Below the pieces are notes generated by a model that saw only the letters and a program-made list of their open reading frames with translations, did no database searches and was not told the DNA's origin. From positions 1 through 12,620 of the forward strand of contig JASHTD010000040.1 in assembly GCA_030040725.1 (NCBI GenBank): DNA of 12,620 bases. The letters run 5' to 3'. Shown here one piece after another: positions 1 through 7,996 of the stretch (position 1 is the stretch's first letter; every line of letters begins with the position of its first letter). This DNA comes from Candidatus Sulfotelmatobacter sp. (GTDB lineage: Bacteria; Acidobacteriota; Terriglobia; Terriglobales; Acidobacteriaceae). A program made the translations under genes and the position numbers.

Positions 1-290
1 CCGAAGGGCAACACGTTGGTCAGGAAGACGCTGGCGCGCCCAGACATTTCGGTGGCACTCCTGACCTGCAGCAGATTCTGAGCCGTACTCCGGTTGTTGC
101 CCTAAACGATCTGCACAAGGGCGAAGCCGTGGTTGCGCTTTCCACCGAAGGCGCTGCCGACTCTGGAACCGCGATCACTTTGCTCACCGGCGTCGAGTCA
201 ATCCTGGAAGCCGCGCCGAATGCGAGCAGCGCCTCGATTCTCACGCCGTGGAGTCTCGGCGCGCCCTCAGCCGATGCCGGCGGACCGTAG
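1..290 (+). CDS. C-terminal part of an unrecognised protein (start outside window)
   Basis: An open frame runs from the left edge (first full codon at position 3) to a TAG at 288-290 and contains no ATG. The last ~95 residues include the segments LQQILSRTPVV, DLHKGEAVVALSTEG, TAITLLTGVESIL and SILTPWSLG. The combination of a 'D-L-x-K-G-(E/D)-A-V' phrase, a 'T-A-I-T-L-L-x-G-V-E' phrase and a hydrophobic tail ending in Gly/Pro resembles a family of acidobacterial hypothetical proteins with a small beta-rich C-terminal domain. I recall this only as a pattern and assign no function. The beginning of the visible part is Gly- and acid-rich, which suggests a linker. A weak hairpin follows the stop codon. 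Confidence 0.6.
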   Translation, partial: EGQHVGQEDAGAPRHFGGTPDLQQILSRTPVVALNDLHKGEAVVALSTEGAADSGTAITLLTGVESILEAAPNASSASILTPWSLGAPSADAGGP

Positions 291-303
291 TGACCTGACG
301 CCG

Positions 304-322
304 GAGAATTAAGACAATTCTC
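304..322 (+). terminator. Possible weak hairpin terminator after the first gene
   Basis: GAGAATT (304-310) and AATTCTC (316-322) are perfect inverted repeats around a 5-nt loop, 13 bases after the stop of the first gene. The stem is AT-rich and is followed only by ATTTC, so this is a weak candidate. The rest of 323-519 shows no gene. TTGAAG (448-453) and GATAAG (472-477), 18 bases apart, could be a poor promoter for the next gene. Confidence 0.3.
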
Positions 323-532
323 ATTTCGTCGACTCCTTATCTGGATAATCGCCATGCTATTGCTCCTTCGCACTGGTATGCCGCCATTGATCCCGCGCGC
401 CTCGTCTTGAGCTGTCGCGCCTCAGCCTCATTTCTTCGGCCAACCAATTGAAGAACCTTCCCCCTCCTGCCGATAAGTCAATCGTTCCAGCCAAGTGAGC
501 GCTGTCCTCGAAGTATGCCAGGAGAAAAACGA

Positions 533-886
533 ATGAACTTTGACGATGCCATTGCAGCCCACGTCGAATGGAAGACCAAACTGAAAAAGTATCTCAAGCA
601 GCCGGACCACAGCCTGAAATCAGCCGATGTGGCTGTCGACAATAAATGCTCACTCGGCCAATGGATCCACGGGGATGGCAAGAAGTTCGCCTCTTTGCGG
701 GAGTTTTCCGAGCTGCAAAGCGAGCATCAGCGGTTTCACAAGGCCGCTGCCGCCGTGATCGCAAAAGCCGATGCCGGAAAAGACCAAAACGAAGAAGTCG
801 CCCTGGGATCCAAGAGCGAGTACTCCTCCGCCTCCTCCGCCGTCGTTTCCGCAATCATGGCGATGAAGGCAAAGGCTGGCATATAG
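533..886 (+). CDS. Stand-alone CZB (chemoreceptor zinc-binding) domain protein
   Basis: A 117-residue protein consisting almost entirely of a CZB domain. The likely zinc ligands are His10 (in AAHVEWK), Cys39 (in CSLGQWIHG), His65 and His69 (in SEHQRFH); the Cys-x-Leu-Gly-x-Trp core and the H-x3-H pair are the family signature. CZB domains usually sit at the C-terminus of methyl-accepting chemotaxis proteins or diguanylate cyclases and bind zinc tightly. Here there is no transmembrane segment or signalling domain, so it would be a cytoplasmic stand-alone sensor or zinc-binding module. The start at 533 is preferred over the ATG at 515 because AGGAG (520-524) lies 8 bases before it, inside the longer reading. 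The C-terminal tail is Ser/Ala-rich. No chemotaxis genes are visible nearby. Confidence 0.85.
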   Translation: MNFDDAIAAHVEWKTKLKKYLKQPDHSLKSADVAVDNKCSLGQWIHGDGKKFASLREFSELQSEHQRFHKAAAAVIAKADAGKDQNEEVALGSKSEYSSASSAVVSAIMAMKAKAGI

Positions 887-1015
887 CTTCACCGTCGAAC
901 GCTTCACGCGAACCTTCCTCCCGCGTCGCCGGGCTGGAGCGAACCTTGTTTTCAGGTTATTCTGAAAGGGTTGGAAATCTCTGGGGTTCCTCCAGCCTAA
1001 GGGTTCTCGATCCGT

Positions 1016-1879
1016 TTGTCGCGTTCTCCCATTACAAGACGTCAGTTTCTTTTTTCGACCGCTGCAGCCGGTGCGATCGCCGTCGCGGCAGATGGCATTC
1101 TGCTCGCGCCCAATCTTCCTCGCATCGTCCGCCGCGAGTTTGTGTTGTCGCGGCTGCCCCAGCGAATGGACGGCTTCACCATCGCCCTGCTCAGCGATTT
1201 TCACTATGATCCGATCTTTTCCGTTCAACCTCTGCGCGCCGCTATTCCTCTCGTGAATAACCTTCATCCCGACCTGATCGTTTTGACCGGAGACTTCGTT
1301 ACCGTCCCGGATTTCGGCGATCGCCGCAAAGCCGCGTTCGCCGCCGAACCCTGTGCTCAATTGCTCCGCCGGATGACTGCTCAGCACGGTTTGTGGGCCG
1401 TTCTCGGAAATCACGATCACGATACCGATCCCGAATATGTCACCCATGCGCTCGAAGCGGTGAACATTCACGTATTAATTAACGAGTCCCAGCCCATCGA
1501 GCGCGATGGCGCGCGATTCTGGCTATCAGGTCTCGATGACGTCTTCAGCCACGATGCCGATGTGCCCAAAACATTGCAGAGTCTGCCTGCAGGCGAAGCC
1601 GTCGTCATGCTCGTGCACGAGCCGGATTTTGCGGATATCGTCTCTCGATTTCCCGTCGATCTGCAGCTTTCCGGGCACTCCCATGGAGGCCAGATCAGGG
1701 TACCTTTCTTGCCTCCTCTCTATCTGCCGCGATGGGCGAAAAAGTATATCTGGGGCACTTACCAAATCGGCGCTCTCACGCTGTACACCAATCCCGGACT
1801 TGGGACCATTGAGGTGCCGGTGCGGCTGAATTGTCCGCCCGAAATCACATTCGTGACTCTGCGTTCCCCAAATCCCTAG
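1016..1879 (+). CDS. Tat-exported metallophosphoesterase (YaeI-like)
   Basis: A 287-residue calcineurin-like phosphoesterase. The metal-binding motifs are complete and in order: D61-x-H63 (SDFHYD), G92-D93, G131-N-H-D134, H201 (LVHEPDF) and G220-H-S-H-G-G (H221, H223). This arrangement, with its length, matches the YaeI/YkuE-type branch, which has been linked to phosphodiester cleavage in membrane lipid substrates; the substrate here is unknown. The N-terminus carries a twin-arginine signal (TRRQFLF followed by an Ala-rich hydrophobic stretch), so it should be exported folded. The start is a TTG at 1016: a TAA lies in frame at 998-1000, and the next in-frame ATG (residue 51) would remove the export signal. 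A TAAGGG at 998-1003 could act as a ribosome site, spaced rather far away. Confidence 0.9.
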   Translation: MSRSPITRRQFLFSTAAAGAIAVAADGILLAPNLPRIVRREFVLSRLPQRMDGFTIALLSDFHYDPIFSVQPLRAAIPLVNNLHPDLIVLTGDFVTVPDFGDRRKAAFAAEPCAQLLRRMTAQHGLWAVLGNHDHDTDPEYVTHALEAVNIHVLINESQPIERDGARFWLSGLDDVFSHDADVPKTLQSLPAGEAVVMLVHEPDFADIVSRFPVDLQLSGHSHGGQIRVPFLPPLYLPRWAKKYIWGTYQIGALTLYTNPGLGTIEVPVRLNCPPEITFVTLRSPNP

Positions 1880-2095
1880 CGTGACAACCATTGTCCTCGC
1901 CGATTACTGGCGCCATGACGAACGACAACCCGAGGCACCAAATGTGCAATCGCCTTCATCTTTGCCCGCCGCTTGCGGGGCCGTCCTCCGCTGAAATGAT
2001 TCATAGCAATCTGCTTAGGCGAATTCGAAGTTCGGCCTCGCGGTTGCTGGGTGCAACCGGCTGAGTTGCTTGACCTGGCACTTTCGCTTGACGGC

Positions 2096-2539
2096 ATGAC
2101 TCCCCGCATCTGCCTCTGCATTTCGATATTCGTTGCTGGCGGCGTGAGTTCCGCCTCGGTGCAAACACCTTCCATCCAATTCCGCCATCAGACCTTGCAC
2201 GACCGCGAACGCCAGATTTGGAAGGCGCCAGCCCGTGCTGCTGAATACAGTCAAGTCCCGCACGAAAGCGGGCGCCCCGGTTGTTTCGACGTCGAGGCGC
2301 CGAAGGCTCTGACCACGCCTGATCCTTTTCTGACCGCTCTCGGCCAGGAACTGAAGGTTAAGGTCAACTTCATCATAGGAACAGACGGCCGGGTACACAG
2401 CCCACTTATTCTGCAGAGCGCTGGCCGGCTCGGTGACCGCGACGTGCTCAGAACCGTCCGGACTTGGCGTTATCGCCCCGCTACCTGCAACGGAGTTCCC
2501 ACCGAGGCCGAAGGCAACGTCGAGTTTTCCCGTCATTGA
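2096..2539 (+). CDS. Exported TonB C-terminal-domain-like protein
   Basis: A 147-residue protein with an N-terminal hydrophobic signal or anchor (MTPRICLCISIFVAGG...) and a C-terminal domain resembling the TonB C-terminus: LKVKVNFIIGTDGRV, then an aspartate-led helix (GDRDVLRTVRTWRYRPA), then NGVPTEAEGNVEF. The 'W-R-Y/F-x-P-A-x-x-N-G-x-P' phrase is typical of TonB-like energy-transducer domains, which in Acidobacteria are often found in small exported proteins with no Pro-rich linker. It has no clear Pro-rich periplasm-spanning region, so it probably does not work as classical TonB. A GTG at 2051 would add 15 residues ahead of the signal sequence. I prefer 2096 because the signal peptide then begins at the N-terminus, although no strong ribosome site is seen. 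It lies 28 bases upstream of the next gene and may be co-transcribed with it. Confidence 0.65.
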   Translation: MTPRICLCISIFVAGGVSSASVQTPSIQFRHQTLHDRERQIWKAPARAAEYSQVPHESGRPGCFDVEAPKALTTPDPFLTALGQELKVKVNFIIGTDGRVHSPLILQSAGRLGDRDVLRTVRTWRYRPATCNGVPTEAEGNVEFSRH

Positions 2540-2567
2540 ATTTGCCCGCCTTAGTCTAAAATGACCC

Positions 2568-3731
2568 ATGAACGGGAACACCGGAATCGTGGACAAAAAT
2601 AAAGAAGAGAAAACCAGAGGACACGAAGTAGTTAAATCCTCCGTCGCGGCGCGAGACTCCGAAGGTGGGATTCCGCAGATCGGGCCTTACAATCGGGCGC
2701 TCGGGGAAATCTACCAGCGTCTCTATCCCGAGATTCGCCGCCCCAAACCGAATCAGGAAGCCATCGCTGCGGCGCTACAAGCCATGCAACGCCTTACTAT
2801 GGAGTCCGATGCGGAAACTTCGGTGGAGCAGGCCGTCGCCGGATCGGTTCCTACAACCGTCTGCGCGGCTTGCGGACATCGCAACCGCGAAGGCAATAAG
2901 TTCTGCGGAGGTTGTGGAGTAAGCCTGGAAGCGCCAGAATTTCATGCGCCCGCCGCTGAAAGTTCACATCGCGACAGTCCCGCTCGCGTTGAATCTGAAA
3001 CTGCCGCGAATGCCGAGCCATTTGCGACCGCAGGTGAAGCTCGTCCAAGTGAAGCACGTCCAAATGAAGTTCGCCCGAACGAAGCTCATCCGAACGAGGT
3101 TCATCCTCAGTCAGAAGCTCCCGCCGGCACGCACTTCTATCACCACCACTATCATCATCATTATTTCCAGGGGGAATCTGACACTGCGACCACGGTATCG
3201 CCCCGTGGCACCACTTCTGACAGCGCGCGTGGAGCCGACCGCCTGCGTGCGGCCGCAGCCGCCAAAGGCGAGCACATGACCCGCAGCGAGGCTGCGGTGC
3301 GCCGTCTCACCCAGGAATGGATTTTGGCTTGCAATACCCGGCAACTCGAAGAATTGACCGAACTCTATGCTGCCGATGCGGTGATCCTCCGCTCCAATCT
3401 TCCGCCCATCCGAGGCGCGGCGGGGGTGCGCGAGTTTTTCTTCTCGTCGCTTGAAGCCGGTCTCGGAGAAGTCGCTCTCGATCCCGTGCGCGTCGAAGTT
3501 GTCGGCGATCTGGCGCATGAGGTCGGGCGCTATAGCGCCCTGGTTCCCGGAACCGTCGGGAAACGCCGCGAGGAGCGCGGCAAATACTTATGGGTCTTCG
3601 CCAAGCAGCCGGATGGCGAGTGGAAACTGATTGCCGAGTGTTGGTGCAGCGATCTCATGCTGACTGGCGCGGAATCCGATGTTCCGAAAGCTGTTCCATT
3701 GGCCGGCAAGCCCACCGCGCGAAAAAGCTGA
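2568..3731 (+). CDS. Zinc-ribbon / SnoaL-like fusion with pentapeptide and His-rich linker
   Basis: A 387-residue multi-part protein. Residues ~35-80 form a predicted helical segment. Residues 99-116 are a zinc ribbon (C99-x2-C102-G-H ... C113-x2-C116-G). Residues ~157-181 are five tandem pentapeptides of the type E-A/V-R/H-P-N/S. Residues 189-200 are a His/Tyr cluster (HFYHHHYHHHYF). Residues ~241-375 form a SnoaL/NTF2-like domain (EWILACNTRQLEELTELYAADAVI ... EWKLIAECW). SnoaL-like folds are either small-molecule enzymes or ligand-binding and dimerisation modules, and the fusion suggests a binding or regulatory role. No signal peptide or membrane segment is seen, so it should be cytoplasmic. 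The ATG at 2568 has no clear Shine-Dalgarno. The gene ends 8 bases from the oppositely oriented HAD gene. The biochemical function is unknown. Confidence 0.8.
   Translation: MNGNTGIVDKNKEEKTRGHEVVKSSVAARDSEGGIPQIGPYNRALGEIYQRLYPEIRRPKPNQEAIAAALQAMQRLTMESDAETSVEQAVAGSVPTTVCAACGHRNREGNKFCGGCGVSLEAPEFHAPAAESSHRDSPARVESETAANAEPFATAGEARPSEARPNEVRPNEAHPNEVHPQSEAPAGTHFYHHHYHHHYFQGESDTATTVSPRGTTSDSARGADRLRAAAAAKGEHMTRSEAAVRRLTQEWILACNTRQLEELTELYAADAVILRSNLPPIRGAAGVREFFFSSLEAGLGEVALDPVRVEVVGDLAHEVGRYSALVPGTVGKRREERGKYLWVFAKQPDGEWKLIAECWCSDLMLTGAESDVPKAVPLAGKPTARKS
3036..3110 (+). repeat. Five 15-bp tandem repeats inside the zinc-ribbon gene
   Basis: Five imperfect 15-bp units begin at 3036, 3051, 3066, 3081 and 3096, of the form GARGYWCRYCCNMRN, and encode the E-A/V-R/H-P-x pentapeptides. 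They are in frame, so expansion or contraction would keep the protein readable. A His/Tyr codon cluster (3132-3167) follows after a short gap. Confidence 0.85.
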
Positions 3732-3739
3732 AGAATTTG

Positions 3740-4351
3740 TCACAGCGTTACACCCAGCTTTTCCAGTTGCGCCCGCAATTGGGCGACGCTCTGCATCTGA
3801 ATCGTCCGCATGCCTAATGCTTCAGCGCACTCCAGGTTCAGAGCGCGATCGTCTATAAAGCAACACTCCTGCGGATCGAACTGCGTAACCTCAATCGCCA
3901 GCTTATAGATTCCGCTCTCCGGTTTTCGCAGTCCCACGAAGCACGAACTCACGAACAGCCGGAAGGTCTCCCGCAATCCGAATTTTTCGATGCGATACAG
4001 ATTGAGCTCGCGGGACTCATTGTTGATGGTGCTCATGAAGTAGTTGCCGCTCTCGGCAAGTGAGCGCGCGAAGGCAAGCGAATCAGCCTTGGGCTGGGAT
4101 AGCGTGTACATGTAATCGCGAAACTCCTCGCAGCTGAAGCTTCGTTTGCGGTAAAAGACCGTGCGCTGCAGGTATTCTTCAAGAGAAATCTTGCCGCGCT
4201 CAAAAGATGACACCACCATCTCGTGCCGCGAGTGAAACTCTTCCTGGTCGAGCCCGAAATGTTCCAAAGCAACTTTGCGCTCGTTGTGGTCCCACGCATT
4301 GGTGAGCAGTACTCCTCCAACATCCCAAAAAAGCGCACGAATAGCAGCCAC
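3740..4351 (-). CDS. HAD-superfamily hydrolase (YihX/GPH-like phosphatase)
   Basis: A 203-residue HAD hydrolase when started at the GTG at 4351-4349. Motif I is FWDVGGVLL with nucleophile Asp10; the usual second aspartate (position 12) is Gly, as often seen in the YihX/epoxide-hydrolase-N-like branch, where the text reads D-x-G-G-V. Motif II is STINNES (~107-113), motif III includes the Lys in RKPESGIY (Lys143), and motif IV is CCFIDDRALN (Asp167/Asp168). A helical cap lies between motifs I and II. The GTG start is chosen over the ATG at 4447 because AGGGAGG (4367-4361) sits 9 bases upstream and the protein then begins right at the beta strand leading into motif I, as in the family. It is likely a sugar-phosphate or nucleotide phosphatase; the substrate is unknown. 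It is divergent from the epimerase gene. Confidence 0.85.
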   Translation of the reverse strand: MAAIRALFWDVGGVLLTNAWDHNERKVALEHFGLDQEEFHSRHEMVVSSFERGKISLEEYLQRTVFYRKRSFSCEEFRDYMYTLSQPKADSLAFARSLAESGNYFMSTINNESRELNLYRIEKFGLRETFRLFVSSCFVGLRKPESGIYKLAIEVTQFDPQECCFIDDRALNLECAEALGMRTIQMQSVAQLRAQLEKLGVTL

Positions 4352-4559
4352 CGGATCGATCCTCCCTCTTGCCCCAGTCTTATCCAGCAGAATCTTCTCT
4401 TCGTCAAAGGCCTTGCACGACAAAGAATTGTAAGATGCCCAGCCCACAAATGAGAATCAAACGTTGCGTCGATTTTTTGGGTGCTGGCAAACCGCTTTGC
4501 GCGAACAACCAGAATCAAAACCCAACCGCCCCAGCCGTCTCCAGCCCGCGAATCGCATG

Positions 4560-4565
4560 TATAAT
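4560..4565 (+). promoter_or_regulatory. Candidate -10 box (TATAAT) of the epimerase gene
   Basis: A perfect TATAAT preceded directly by TG lies 46 bases before the epimerase ATG. No convincing -35 is seen 16-18 bases upstream, so it may be a -10-dominated promoter. It lies in the 260-base divergent gap between the HAD and epimerase genes, which shows no other gene. Confidence 0.45.
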
Positions 4566-4611
4566 TCAGCTTTCGCGCCATTGCTTCGCGCCGCCGCTGA
4601 AAGGAGTTCGA

Positions 4612-5622
4612 ATGTCGGTTTCACTGGTAACCGGCGGAGCCGGATTCATGGGCTCCCACGTTGCGGAACATTTGTTGAAAATGGGACATAGCACCGTTGT
4701 GCTGGATGATCTCAGCGGTGGTTTTCGTGAAAATGTCCCTGCGGGCGCGATTTTCGTCGAGGGTTCGATCCTCGACCACGAACTGATCAACCACCTGTTT
4801 CGCAAGCATTCCTTCACTTACGTCTACCACCTGGCGGCCTACGCAGCCGAAGGCCTGAGTCATTTCATCAAGCGCTTTAATTACAACAACAACCTTATCG
4901 GCTCCGTAAACCTGATTAATGCCGCGGTCAATTATGAGGTCAAATGCCTCGTCTTCACTTCATCCATTGCGGTATACGGCGCGGGACAGGTCCCCATGCG
5001 CGAAGATACTGTGCCCATCCCTGAAGACTCTTACGGCATTTCGAAACTTGCGGTCGAGCAGGAACTGCGAATCACCCATGAAATGTTCGGTCTCGACTAC
5101 GTGATTTTCCGTCCTCATAACGTTTACGGGGAAAGACAAAATATCGGAGACCGTTACCGCAACGTGGTCGGCATTTTCATGAACCAGTTGCTCCAGGGGA
5201 AAGCCATGACCATCTTCGGGGATGGCAGCCAGCAGCGGGCATTCACTCACATCGACGACGTGGCGCCTATTCTGGCCAGTTGTGTGGAGAAGCCGGCGGC
5301 CAGAAATCAGATCTTTAACATCGGGGCCGACACTCCGCATTCCGTTAACGATCTTGCCAGCGTAGTCGCGGCCGCGATGGAAAAATCACCTAGGATCGAA
5401 CATCTCGATGCACGCAACGAAGTGAAGTTGGCCTTTTCAGATCACTCGAAAGCTGAAGCCATTTTCGGCAAGAGAGAAAAAGTCTCCTTGAACGATGGTG
5501 TTCAGAGGATGGCCGATTGGGTAAAGAAGAATGGCGCGCGCGAAAGCTCAATCTTTGAAGGCATCGAAATTGAGCGCAAACTGCCTGCCAGTTGGGCGCG
5601 CGTGGCCAGCCTGACTCGATAG
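4612..5622 (+). CDS. NAD-dependent sugar epimerase/dehydratase (UDP-glucose 4-epimerase-like)
   Basis: A 336-residue extended short-chain dehydrogenase. It has the N-terminal dinucleotide motif TGGAGFMGSH (glycines at ~8-14), an acidic residue pair after the second beta strand (LDDLSGG), the HLAA motif (~73-76), the catalytic Ser in FTSSIAVYG (~117-118), and the Y141-x3-K145 pair. The C-terminal part has FRPHNVYGERQ and the GDGSQQRAFTHIDDV substrate-loop phrase typical of UDP-glucose/galactose and UDP-GlcNAc epimerases and related nucleotide-sugar enzymes. The ATG at 4612 has AAGGAG 5 bases upstream; the frame is open further upstream but without a ribosome site. It probably supplies an activated sugar for the glycosyltransferases next door. 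It ends with a single base between its stop and that of the convergent transferase gene. Confidence 0.92.
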   Translation: MSVSLVTGGAGFMGSHVAEHLLKMGHSTVVLDDLSGGFRENVPAGAIFVEGSILDHELINHLFRKHSFTYVYHLAAYAAEGLSHFIKRFNYNNNLIGSVNLINAAVNYEVKCLVFTSSIAVYGAGQVPMREDTVPIPEDSYGISKLAVEQELRITHEMFGLDYVIFRPHNVYGERQNIGDRYRNVVGIFMNQLLQGKAMTIFGDGSQQRAFTHIDDVAPILASCVEKPAARNQIFNIGADTPHSVNDLASVVAAAMEKSPRIEHLDARNEVKLAFSDHSKAEAIFGKREKVSLNDGVQRMADWVKKNGARESSIFEGIEIERKLPASWARVASLTR

Positions 5623-5623
5623 G

Positions 5624-7018
5624 CTAATAGGCGTTTTTGCTGGTGAACAGCTTCACCACCGTCATGGTGATGATCTGCAGATCGAAGGTGAGGCTCCAGT
5701 TCCGGAGATAATATAGGTCATATTCCACCCGCTTCGCAATGGAAGTGTCCCCGCGCCAGCCGTTGACCTGGGCCCAGCCCGTAATGCCGGCTTTGAACAT
5801 GTGCCGCGCATTGTAGCGGTCGAATTCCTCGAGAAATCTTTCGACAAAAAATGGGCGTTCCGGCCGTGGTCCGACGATGCTCATGTCCCCTTTGATTACA
5901 TTGAGGAATTGCGGCAGTTCATCCAGATTCGTCTTGCGCAGGAGCGTTCCCACCGCCGTCCGCCGCGGATCATTGTCGCTGGTCCAGCGCGTGTCGCCTT
6001 CTTCCCGGCTTCCTACCCGCATCGTGCGGAATTTCAACATACGGAACACCCGGCCGTTAAGGCCGACCCGATCCTGAGCGAACAAGATCGGACCCTTGCT
6101 CGTGAGCCGGACGGCCAGCGCGATCAACAGCGTCAGCGGAAGCGTGAGCAGCATGACGACCATCGAGAAAGCAACGTCAAAGATGCGCTTCTGGAAAAGG
6201 TAAGGCCCGGTCTCTGCCAAGGTTGGCCGCAAATCTAGCATGTGGATCCCGCCCAGGTCGATGAGGCGGTCGCGCAGTATGACTCCTTCGCCCAGATCGA
6301 TCACCACGCGCGTAGGCACGCACAGCTTCTCCAGCGTCGGCGCAATTTTCTGGACGTCGCTCAAACGTGCGGCGGGCAGCGCAATAATTACGTCGTGAAT
6401 GGAGTGCCCATTGGTGAAGGCCGGAATCTGATCCAGTTCGTATACCGGACCATCTACCGCAACTTCCTGGTCAGGAAGCCGGACAAAACCTACAACCTTG
6501 CAGGGCAACACTTCGCCATGCAGCAATGAGGCACCCACGCGGCGTGCAAAACGATCCGTCCCGACCACCAGAATCTTGACTTCATTTCGGCCGTTTTCCC
6601 GGAGGAACTCCAGAATGACTCTCGCCGCAATCCGAGCGATGGTCGCCAGCACAAACAGAGTTACTGCGCTGATGCCGATCACGACGCGAGAATAGCTGGC
6701 CTGCCGATAGAGAAAACCTGCGGCCATCACTACCGCGTAGGTAAACGCCAGAGCCTCGATCAGACGCCGGCTTTTTCCCCCCGGCGCATAGAGTTGCTCG
6801 ACGTTCCACAACCCCGATTCTTCCGCCGCAATCGCCCACACGATCGTCGTGAGCAGCAGGACCCCCCAATACGAGGGCAACCCCGCTGGAGGCGTGCGCG
6901 ACATGAAAAAATTGAAACCAAAACGTATTTTTACCGCGATGAAATAGGCAAAGGCCGGCAGCAACAGAGTTAAAATTCTCAGATAGAGGCGTACATAACT
7001 GAGTCGACTGCGAATCAT
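5624..7018 (-). CDS. Exopolysaccharide polyprenyl glycosylphosphotransferase (WcaJ/PssY-type)
   Basis: A 464-residue membrane protein that should start repeat-unit assembly by moving a hexose-1-phosphate from a UDP-sugar to undecaprenyl phosphate at the inner membrane. Residues ~10-135 hold four to five hydrophobic segments. Residues ~147-255 form a Rossmann-like domain (EVKILVVGTDRFARR). Another hydrophobic segment (~283-303) follows KRIFDVAFS. The catalytic domain then shows QDRVGLNGRVFRMLKFRTM, the D-E-L-P-Q-x-x-N-V segment, GDMSIVGPRPERP, GITGWAQVNGWRGD and YDLYYLRNWS, all hallmarks of the bacterial sugar transferase family (PF02397). The length matches the long WcaJ-like class. The ATG at 7018 has an AGGAG about 14 bases away, further than usual. 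It lies 63 bases downstream of the GT2 gene and may be co-transcribed with it. Confidence 0.93.
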   Translation of the reverse strand: MIRSRLSYVRLYLRILTLLLPAFAYFIAVKIRFGFNFFMSRTPPAGLPSYWGVLLLTTIVWAIAAEESGLWNVEQLYAPGGKSRRLIEALAFTYAVVMAAGFLYRQASYSRVVIGISAVTLFVLATIARIAARVILEFLRENGRNEVKILVVGTDRFARRVGASLLHGEVLPCKVVGFVRLPDQEVAVDGPVYELDQIPAFTNGHSIHDVIIALPAARLSDVQKIAPTLEKLCVPTRVVIDLGEGVILRDRLIDLGGIHMLDLRPTLAETGPYLFQKRIFDVAFSMVVMLLTLPLTLLIALAVRLTSKGPILFAQDRVGLNGRVFRMLKFRTMRVGSREEGDTRWTSDNDPRRTAVGTLLRKTNLDELPQFLNVIKGDMSIVGPRPERPFFVERFLEEFDRYNARHMFKAGITGWAQVNGWRGDTSIAKRVEYDLYYLRNWSLTFDLQIITMTVVKLFTSKNAY

Positions 7019-7081
7019 ACAGAAGCCTAGCTCTCCTGCGGGACAGCAATTAATAATCCTTCAACAGCCTTTTTGTCTAGT

Positions 7082-7996
7082 TTATTCAAAGGCACCGTAA
7101 GAACTCAGCCGCCGTTTCAGTGCCAACGGGAGAAAACGCTGATTCAGGCCAAGCAGTAAACCTGCTGATTTGGCGAAACTCTGGCCAAGGCCCGCTCCCC
7201 CTTTACGCTGCGACCCGCCATTCTTGGCTCGCGTAAACTGTTTGCCCAAGACTGTCCGAAAGTCGCGAAACATGGTGGACCGCGTCCCTGGAGCGTCCCA
7301 AATCTGCAGTTCTTTTAAAGTGTATCCAATGTCAAAGTAGCGCTTGAAAAGCTGCTTGGCACTGTACTCGTGAGAATGAAACACCGGCGCCTTCGGTTCA
7401 TAGACAATCTTCCATCCCGCGTCGAGAATCCGCTTCGCAATCGCCAGGTCCTCGAACATTTTCAGATCCTCAGGATAAGGATTTTCTTCCCAAACGCTCC
7501 GCCGGATGGCGCTGTTTACATCCGAAAAATGGTAAAAACGATATCCCAGGCCATTCCGGTGACCCGGATCTTTCACGATTCTTTGCTCGCCGTAAACCCG
7601 GTCGAAGGTGTCGTAGCGCTCCGTCGTCGAACCCGGTTTCGGCAGTTGCCGTCCGTAAGCCGCTCCCACCCCCGGATCGCTGAAATTATCCAGCAGGGTA
7701 TGCAGCCACGTATCGGAAGCCGGAATCGCGTCTCCCGAAAGATTGACCACGATCGGCCCCTTTCCCAAGCTGGCAGCCCAGTTTCGTGTACGCGCATGGT
7801 GAAATTCATGCGCCGGAATTTGCTCGATACGTATGGGGTAACCCCGGGCAATTTCTAAAGTTGCGTCGGTCGAGCCGGAATCTACAAGAATTACCTCAAA
7901 CTCGCCGACGCCTTTCTGCGCAAAGATGGCCTCTAGGCAGGAGCCGATATTGCGCCCTTCATTTTTCGTCAGAATTGAAATTGAACAGTCAAGCAT
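7082..7996 (-). CDS. Family 2 glycosyltransferase (rhamnosyltransferase-like)
   Basis: A 304-residue GT-A fold glycosyltransferase. It opens with CSISILTKNEGRNIGSCLEAI, followed by the nucleotide-binding VDSGSTD (39-44), an aspartate motif SGDA (87-90) in the place of the D-x-D, and FEDLAIAKRI (E182, D183) for the catalytic/acceptor region. FHSHEYSAKQLFKRYFDIG and the Asp-rich first half resemble rhamnosyltransferase-like GT2 enzymes that decorate O-antigen or exopolysaccharide. It has no signal peptide; the C-terminus is basic and may lie against the membrane. Its ATG at 7996 has no good ribosome site. It sits upstream of the polyprenyl glycosylphosphotransferase on the same strand and probably adds a sugar to the lipid-linked product. 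Confidence 0.9.
   Translation of the reverse strand: MLDCSISILTKNEGRNIGSCLEAIFAQKGVGEFEVILVDSGSTDATLEIARGYPIRIEQIPAHEFHHARTRNWAASLGKGPIVVNLSGDAIPASDTWLHTLLDNFSDPGVGAAYGRQLPKPGSTTERYDTFDRVYGEQRIVKDPGHRNGLGYRFYHFSDVNSAIRRSVWEENPYPEDLKMFEDLAIAKRILDAGWKIVYEPKAPVFHSHEYSAKQLFKRYFDIGYTLKELQIWDAPGTRSTMFRDFRTVLGKQFTRAKNGGSQRKGGAGLGQSFAKSAGLLLGLNQRFLPLALKRRLSSYGAFE

Noticed and set aside
646..1209. Plus-strand open frame (187 codons) bridging two genes
   Set aside because: It is Arg/Ser-rich without any motif and overlaps the CZB gene and the Tat-signal part of the phosphoesterase in another frame.
650..1471. Long minus-strand open frame (273 codons) across the CZB and metallophosphoesterase genes
   Set aside because: It lies opposite two genes with clear domain signatures, and its translation shows no recognisable domain; it is a GC-driven shadow.
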